A DNA stretch of 64,000 bases from Cristatella mucedo (Eukaryota; Bryozoa; Phylactolaemata; Cristatellidae), in NCBI GenBank assembly GCA_009760855.2, contig WPIO01000009.1:6859001-6923000 (forward strand), written 5' to 3'. A program made the translations under genes and the position numbers. Below, in pieces: positions 58,141 through 64,000 of the stretch; position 1 is the stretch's first letter, and each line of letters starts with the position of its first letter. Below the pieces are notes generated by a model, which made no database searches, was not told the DNA's origin, and saw only the letters and a program-made list of their open reading frames with translations.

Positions 58141-58267
58141 GAGGAGTAGTTCGGAGCAAGGAGTCTTGAAGAGTGAGGAGTAATCGGAGGAAGTAGTAAT
58201 CGGAGGGAGAAGTAATCAGAGGGTGGAGTAATCGAAGCAAGGAGGAATTGGAACGAGGAGTAATTCA
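58141..58267. repeat. Degenerate GGAGTAATCGGAGGAA-type minisatellite
   Basis: Six to eight imperfect units of about 16-18 bp. Confidence 0.75.
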
Positions 58268-58317
58268 AGCTGAGTGCTGAGGTGTCCCACTCTGAGGCCG
58301 AGGCAAGTAGTCTGAGC

Positions 58318-58470
58318 TAAACCTGGTTTGGCCCAGTGGTTAAGGTGCTTGCACTTCCCAAGGTCTGGCCGAGGTCATGGGAGGTCGAGCACTGTGACAC
58401 ATGTGAAGCACCTGAATAGAGATTAAGTTCTCCTAGGGCACCATACAAATTACTCATATTTTAATTATAT
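58318..58470 (+). mobile_element. SINE2 copy
   Basis: Box A TGGCCCAGTGG, diverged box B and tail GAAGCACCTGAATAGAGATT. Confidence 0.75.
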
Positions 58471-59335
58471 TTAAACTCTGTGTGTAGCCTCAGCTTACAG
58501 CTGATAGCTTGACGACCAGCTGTGGCCTCCCCTACTGCAGAAGGTTGCAGTGCGTCCTGTCTTGAGTTTGCTGCTTTGCCGTATTGGGCTAGGCAATACG
58601 TTATCTGGAGGTAGAGCTGGGTGCCAGTTACACACAGGTTCGCAGCTGCCTTTGGCAATGCACTTGGCCGTACTTGTGCATATGTGGCTGCACGTCTGCT
58701 AGATGGGTGAGCCTAGTTCTGAGACTGGTTACCAGTTTGAGCAGCTGAATCTAGCTTGGCATTTGGAGGATCCAGGTTGCCGGTTCGAGCTCTCTGGTTA
58801 ACCTGGGGCACATCCTAGATTCGCTGGTTCTGTCTCCGGAGGGAATTTTTGTGACCCGTAGAGAATATACTTACTAACCCCAAGGAAAACTGCTCAAAGA
58901 CCAAGGAGGCAGAGGCCAGGATAATCTAAGATCAGCCCAAATAAAATGAGTCAGAAACGCTCACGGAAAATGAAAGACCAAAGACACTTGGAATGAGAAT
59001 TCCTTCCTTGGGGAATGAGGGACACATCCTTGGGGAGTGAGGAGCAAGCACTCGAGCTTGCCTAAAACGACCAGTTAAACTGCCGCCAGACAAAGGTGAC
59101 TATAAAGCCTTGCAACTTGAGTTTTCGTGAGTCTGCATTTGCGACTGGCTTGTGCTGTCTGTCTGGACTGGTTGCTGCTGGCATTAATTCGGCCTTGGCA
59201 GCCTGCTAACCGAGGCTGGCAGGTACGCTAAGGTCAATGAGGCATATGAGGTAGGCGAAGGTCAATGAGGCATTTGAGGTTAAAGAAAGTCCACGAGGCT
59301 GCAGCTAAAGTCGCAGCAGAGTGGACTCTGCCAGA
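58471..59335. other. Non-coding, nothing recognised
   Basis: A direct repeat with AAGGTCAATGAGGCAT occurs twice at 59231-59265. Confidence 0.4.
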
Positions 59336-59339
59336 TTGA

Positions 59340-59765
59340 GAAACCAGTCAGAGCAGAAGCTTACCTACCGAGAACTGGCCTACCAATCCTACCTTCATTA
59401 GCCTCCTCCTGTGAGGGCTCTCTTTTGCTGACCACTCCCATACTTTCAGTCGTCTCCTCCCCGTTCCTCGTGCTGATTTGAAATCTTTCGGCGATCGAAT
59501 CATTAGTGAGTGTACACAAAAAGAGAGTGAAGCTCGCATCTGCCTCACGCCAACGACTGCATCATCTACCGTGCATTCTTCAAGTCACTATTAGCAGCTG
59601 TTCAGCAAGGAAGCTCAGCTCTCCCCTTCGCCGCAGCTAAGTTGTCTTTTTGGTTGTTACGTGCTTCCTTCCTTAGCTGCGGCTGCCAGGCTGCCAATTG
59701 CCAAATATGTAAAGTGCCTAGATGGAGATCGAGTTCTCTGAGGGCGCTTTAGAAATTAATCAAAT
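59340..59765 (+). mobile_element. LINE 3' end, divergent
   Basis: Decayed coding end (LKSFGDR-like) and the stem-loop GTGCCTAGATGGAGATCGAG with the GGGCGCTTTA partner. Confidence 0.6.
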
Positions 59766-60279
59766 ATTGCCATTACTATTACTATCATACTATTTTGGGT
59801 TCTAGAGCTTGACGAAGAGAGATTCAGTGCCAGCCGTGAGCCAAACCACCCTAGTTGGTCAAAGCTACACCGGTTTTCTACCGGTTTACTACCGGTTTTC
59901 TGCAGTAGGTCTCCGCTTGACTTAGGGCGACTTCGCCGATCGGCTCCACGTCGTAAACAGATCTTTCCACTGAGATACTGAGCTGCTGCCCTCTGCTCCC
60001 GTGGTCGGGTGACCACGGTCAGCTGACCAGCTTGGAAGTCATCGCTGGGTAGGATGGGCCGTAGACCTAGCTGCTGTTGAGCTGGCTCGCACGCTATAAT
60101 TCGATAGTGCTGTCGGGAACAGCCATTAACTAAAAACTAGGGAACCGTAATTCATTTCAAGCACCTTATCCACATGCTGAGCTGCGGCAGAGCGACTCGG
60201 AGCTCCACCAGCTAGCAGCCTTGCTGCTCTCTAAGCGCCAAGCTGCAACGGCAGGACACACGTGCATTTACACATAAAT

Positions 60280-60286
60280 ACATATG

Positions 60287-60359
<73 letters not shown>

Positions 60360-60373
60360 ACACACACACATAT
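60280..60373. repeat. (CA)n microsatellite
   Basis: About 90 bp of CA repeats followed by a TATA-rich run. Confidence 0.97.
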
Positions 60374-60394
60374 ATATGTATATATATTAACATC

Positions 60395-62110
60395 ATTAAT
60401 ATGTCATTACCCTCAGGTCATGTCCCAGCACCTTTCAAAAAAGCTGTAGTCTGGCCACTACTCAAGACAGCCACACTAGAACAAGAGAACTTGAGCAACT
60501 ACTGCCCAGTCTCCTTTCTATTATTTCTATCAAAGACACTGGGACGGGTCGTGGCGGACCAGCTGAACTCATATATTGAAACTTCAAACCTTGCTAGTAA
60601 GTTCCAGTCTGGGTTGAGAGCTAATCACCCCACAGAGTCAGCATTTCCTAGGGTGAACAACGACCTACTTTGGAATGCAGACATAGGGAGAGTGTCTCTG
60701 CTTGTTTTGCTCGATCATTCGGCAGCTTTTGATACTATCGATCACAAGTTCTTCTAGAGCGCCTCTCATCTCGCCTGGGAATCACAAGTACTGCTCTGCA
60801 ATGGTTCAGGTCCTATCTCAGTGGGAGACTCCAGAGTATTGACGTGAACGGACGAAGGTCGTCCGAGGTATCTCTGAAATATGGGGTTCCTCAGGGCTCC
60901 GTGCTTTGTGCTGCACTTTATATGGTTTAAACTCTCCCTCTTGCCGATGTGATTGCCAAGCACAATCTAGGCTTTCACTCCTATGCGAATGACACTCAGT
61001 TGTACATTTGCTTTGATCCCTCCCAGCCATCGAGTCCCTCGAATTCTCTCAACTCACTAGCTGCATGTATTAATGACATCCACACATGGATGGCAGCAAA
61101 TTTTCTAAAACTAAATGACAATAAAATAACTTACTAGTTATGGGCGAACTAAGTGAAATTCGGATATTGTAAAAGCTAACTCTAAAAATTAGCTCTGCCA
61201 GCCTATCTCCCGTTGAATCGGCACGAAATCTAGGTGTCGTGTACCAAAGTGACCTTTCGTTAGACGACCACGTCAGCTCCACAGTCAAGTCCACTTACTT
61301 TCAGCTACATAACATTGCTAAAATTCAGACTTGTTTATATAGGGATACCACATCTATGTTGGTCCTTGCATCTGTGACATCCTTTCTTGACTTCTGTAAC
61401 TCACTACTTGCTGGCCTACCAGCATGTGCAGTCAGACGATTACAGCTGGTGCAAAACTCTGCAGCTAGGCTTGTCCGTCGTGAGCTTCGCCGTTGCGACA
61501 CCACAACACTTCACACCGACCTGCAATGGCTACCAGTCAAGCAACGGATCGGCTTAAAGGTTTTAACGCTCACTTTTATGCCACTTCACTCTTTGGCTCT
61601 AGCCTATCTCTCAGATCTACTCTCCCACCAGAATAAGCATCGTACTGCCAGCTTTTCGGAGCCCGACTGTTTACCAATACCTCGTAAAAACCCAAAATCT
61701 TTTGGAGATCGTGCATCTAGTTCGTATGCCCTCAAAGCCTGGAACTCACCCCCGACTTGCTTCACGACATACCCTGAATTGCATCGTGACATCCCAAGAC
61801 TTGACCACATTTAAAAAGAAACTTAAAACGCACCTATTTAGGACAACATTTAGTGGGTCCCTGTGATTCATCCTTTATGTGCTTATGCGTGGTGACACCG
61901 TGCATGCTGACTACAACCTAACTTGCATGCTGACCCTGTGCATGTCACCATTAATCAAATTATTCATGTTGTTTATCAAGCAGGGTTTTACTCACAATTC
62001 AATCGGGCTTCCCTTTTCAGTAATGCATAGCACCTAAAAAGAGATTGATTATTAGGATGGCACTTTATCAAGCGTATTATTGCTTTTATTATTACTTAAA
62101 AGAAATGGAG
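60395..62110 (+). mobile_element. Family A LINE, RT to 3' tail, the most complete RT copy
   Basis: The first frame (to 60757) has the RT start: LLKTATLEQENLSNYCPVSF, VADQLNSYIETSNLASKFQS, then motif A VLLDHSAAFDTIDHKF, broken by a stop. Next are LLCNGSGPIS, GVPQGS-like and FHSYANDTQLY (YADD changed to YAND). Then a frame of 191 codons (61239-61814) carries SDLSLDDHVSSTVKSTYFQL, LDFCNSLLAGLPACAVRRLQ and LQWLPVKQRIGLKVL to the end. The UTR, stem-loop and ATT tail follow. The YADD change and stops make it inactive. Confidence 0.85.
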
Positions 62111-62469
62111 TTCTTCTGAGGCACTATATGAATTTACTGTTATAATTTTATGATTCTTTTTACCTGTAAATCCATACCTCTCATTAATGGCCGGCAAACA
62201 CTCAATCGCAGCAGCGTGCTTATCAGCCAGCCTTCTCAGGAGTTTGTTTGGAACCCCCGTCGAGCAAGTGCTGCTCTTTCTCTCTAATAATCTGAACAAA
62301 CCGTAGCCAACGGTTGATCATCTCAAACAAAAAAAAGAGAAAGATGACGTGGCAAGAATGGCTCATCTAAGAGAACGGTGGAGGATGGAAGTGGCAAAGC
62401 AGAACAGCTGTAAGGATGCGCCAGAATTGTGGACGTGCCAGAATTGGCAACAGGGAAGAAGCTGCCGAA

Positions 62470-62755
62470 AGAGAGTTTTAGGTCCCTTCATTCTTTGGCT
62501 TCAGCCTACCTACTAGAACTTATCTCCCACTTGGCCAGGCAGCGTGCCACTAGCTCTTCTGAGTAAAATCGTTCAGCTAAACTTCGTACGAACCTTAAAT
62601 CATTTAGAGACCCTAGCTTTAGTTTTCGCACTCCCAAAGTCTGGAGCTCACTCCCGACTGACTTCGCGACATCTTCTGACACGGCGACAATTCAAAAGGA
62701 TGCTAACAATGCACCTATTTAGCATATCATTTAGTGGGTGCTAAACCCATCCATA
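62470..62755 (+). mobile_element. Family A LINE C-terminal fragment
   Basis: FILWLQPTY, NLNHLETLALVF and LPTDF-like segments of the coding end in shifting frames. Confidence 0.65.
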
Positions 62756-62789
62756 GGCCCGAATTAGGAGCTCTTTGAGCAGGTGCACC

Positions 62790-63330
62790 TCTCCTCAATA
62801 CAACTTAAACAAATGGCAGTCAGCACAGTTCACCTCAAGCAACAAAGAGAATGCGACAAGAAAGACGGTGGAGGAAGTGAGGAGAATGGACAAAACAACA
62901 CAGGGCGGCTGGAAAGGCGAGGCTAGAGTGTCCAGCAGGCGAGAAGGTGTCGTCGTCTAATAGGAATCGTGAAGGTAAGCTCAACAATCAAGGATCCGCA
63001 GAGCGCAAGCTTTTCCCCCCCAACTCTTTATAAGTGAAAGAATGGAACAGGTAATTTACTATCCATAGGGGACCAGAGGGACGAGACAACAAACCGGTAA
63101 TGCAGTTTAGCTAGGTATTAGGAAACAGGCTCGCGATTGGCCTTCAAGATCTAACACGGAGTTTTCCTCTGTATCCATCTTCAAAAGATAGCCGTCGCAG
63201 CTCATTTGGTAAAAGGGACAAATGACTGAATTTCTTGCATTTGTCGATCGGCCTAGCATCCATATCAATCACTGCCACACAGGCTTAATAGCATCACGGG
63301 TAGCACAGCCAACAGTTAGTAGTAGTGGTT
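62790..63330 (-). mobile_element. Family B LINE fragment, divergent
   Basis: Minus-strand match in order to the family B end (GGCGGCTGGAAAGGCGAGGC, GTCGTCGTCTAATAGGAATC) and coding C-terminus. Confidence 0.5.
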
Positions 63331-63899
63331 CAACCTAGACGGAACCGCCGAGCAAATAAGATTTAAAGCACTGCTTTTTTGGATGCTATAATACGACTCC
63401 GTGAATGCAGCTCTGAAATTAAAGATAGCTTAAGAGAGACTCAGCTTTTTCAAAGGCAAGAGACGATTGGAGACTCTTGCTTGTGGGACGTGCATAGAAA
63501 CTTCCTTCTCGAGGCTGTGGGATGTGAACAAAGTACTCAACGTCTCACCTCTTAACTTTTCGCTGTGCTTACTTCTGCTAGTAAAAGTGCCCATCGTGCA
63601 CACTGACGGTCGTTGACTAGGCTAAACACACAACGAACTAGATGTATTGATGTCTAAAACAGGAAGGATTTTGACATTAGTAGCCTGCTCACTTAACCTT
63701 GAGCAAAGAGCATTAGTTTCCATGCATGCATTGCATGACTGAGAACACGCAAGGAAGGCGTGGGAGTTGTGTGGATACTCTTTTATTTAGCTAGACGATC
63801 ATGGGCAACATCCAACCTGGTACACCCACTATGGTTTCATTTAATTGATGACACTGCCCCCGATCGCCGCACAAGTGGGCTGCGACACTCGATGTGGTA

Positions 63900-64000
63900 A
63901 GCAGCCGGGAAGTGCTATTAGTGATTGTTATGACAAGGGAGTGAGTCGGGGACTCTGGTGGGCGAGAGGGGCGAAGAGAGTCGTGCTTCGCCCTGCTCCA
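63900..64000 (+). mobile_element. Possible partial LTR cut by the window edge
   Basis: 63950-64000 resembles the middle of the 277-bp LTR (GACTCT, GGGGCGAAG, AGTCGTGC and CTGCTCC blocks in the same order and spacing). Confidence 0.35.

Overview
This is a piece of a metazoan nuclear genome, probably a lophotrochozoan and perhaps a mollusc. The evidence is intron-split genes with GT-AG junctions, abundant L2/CR1-type LINE fragments, two tRNA-derived SINE families, long dinucleotide arrays and a CpG-rich island. No long uninterrupted cellular ORF, bacterial operon or CRISPR array is present. The species call is inference.

Two host genes can be reconstructed exon by exon, both on the minus strand. 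Gene 1 (about 13.7 to 7.3 kb, running off or lost towards the left edge) is a mitochondrial carrier of the glutamate-carrier type (SLC25A22/A18). Six exons were placed, all with mutually compatible splice phases. A CpG-rich block at 16.6-18.2 kb lies upstream and may be its promoter. Gene 2 (56.5 to 32.1 kb) is a Golgi beta-1,4-galactosyl/N-acetylgalactosaminyltransferase. Five exons were placed: the signal-anchor exon, the IPFRNR exon, the DVD exon, the WGGEDDD exon and the C-terminal exon. One exon of about 105 nt before the last was not found. The residue aligned with the donor-specificity tyrosine of vertebrate B4GALT1 is isoleucine here, which suggests a GalNAc-transferase.

The rest is mostly repeats. 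LINE family A ends in a short stem-loop followed by ATT repeats. It supplies more than twenty fragments on both strands; the longest carry linker plus RT (4.5-6.4, 20.5-22.1, 60.4-62.1 kb) or endonuclease plus partial RT (24.2-29.7, 45.4-47.6 kb). LINE family B has a different tail (25.5-26.3, 28.4-28.7, 30.5-30.9, 38.3-39.5, 44.2-45.4, 62.8-63.3 kb). SINE1 and SINE2 have pol III box A/B heads. The SINE2 tail matches the family A LINE tail, suggesting a SINE/LINE mobilisation pair.

The most notable region is 24.2-29.7 kb. There one family A LINE has been interrupted in succession by a SINE2, a family B LINE, a complete 1.9-kb gag-only LTR retrotransposon (about 97% identical LTRs, target duplication, Gag with two tandem-repeat tails) and a further insert of about 0.6 kb. 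Other noteworthy items are a 106-bp near-perfect palindrome in a carrier intron (11.70-11.81 kb), a 404-bp fold-back element (2.44-2.84 kb) and a 51-bp tandem duplication that covers the stop codon of the glycosyltransferase.
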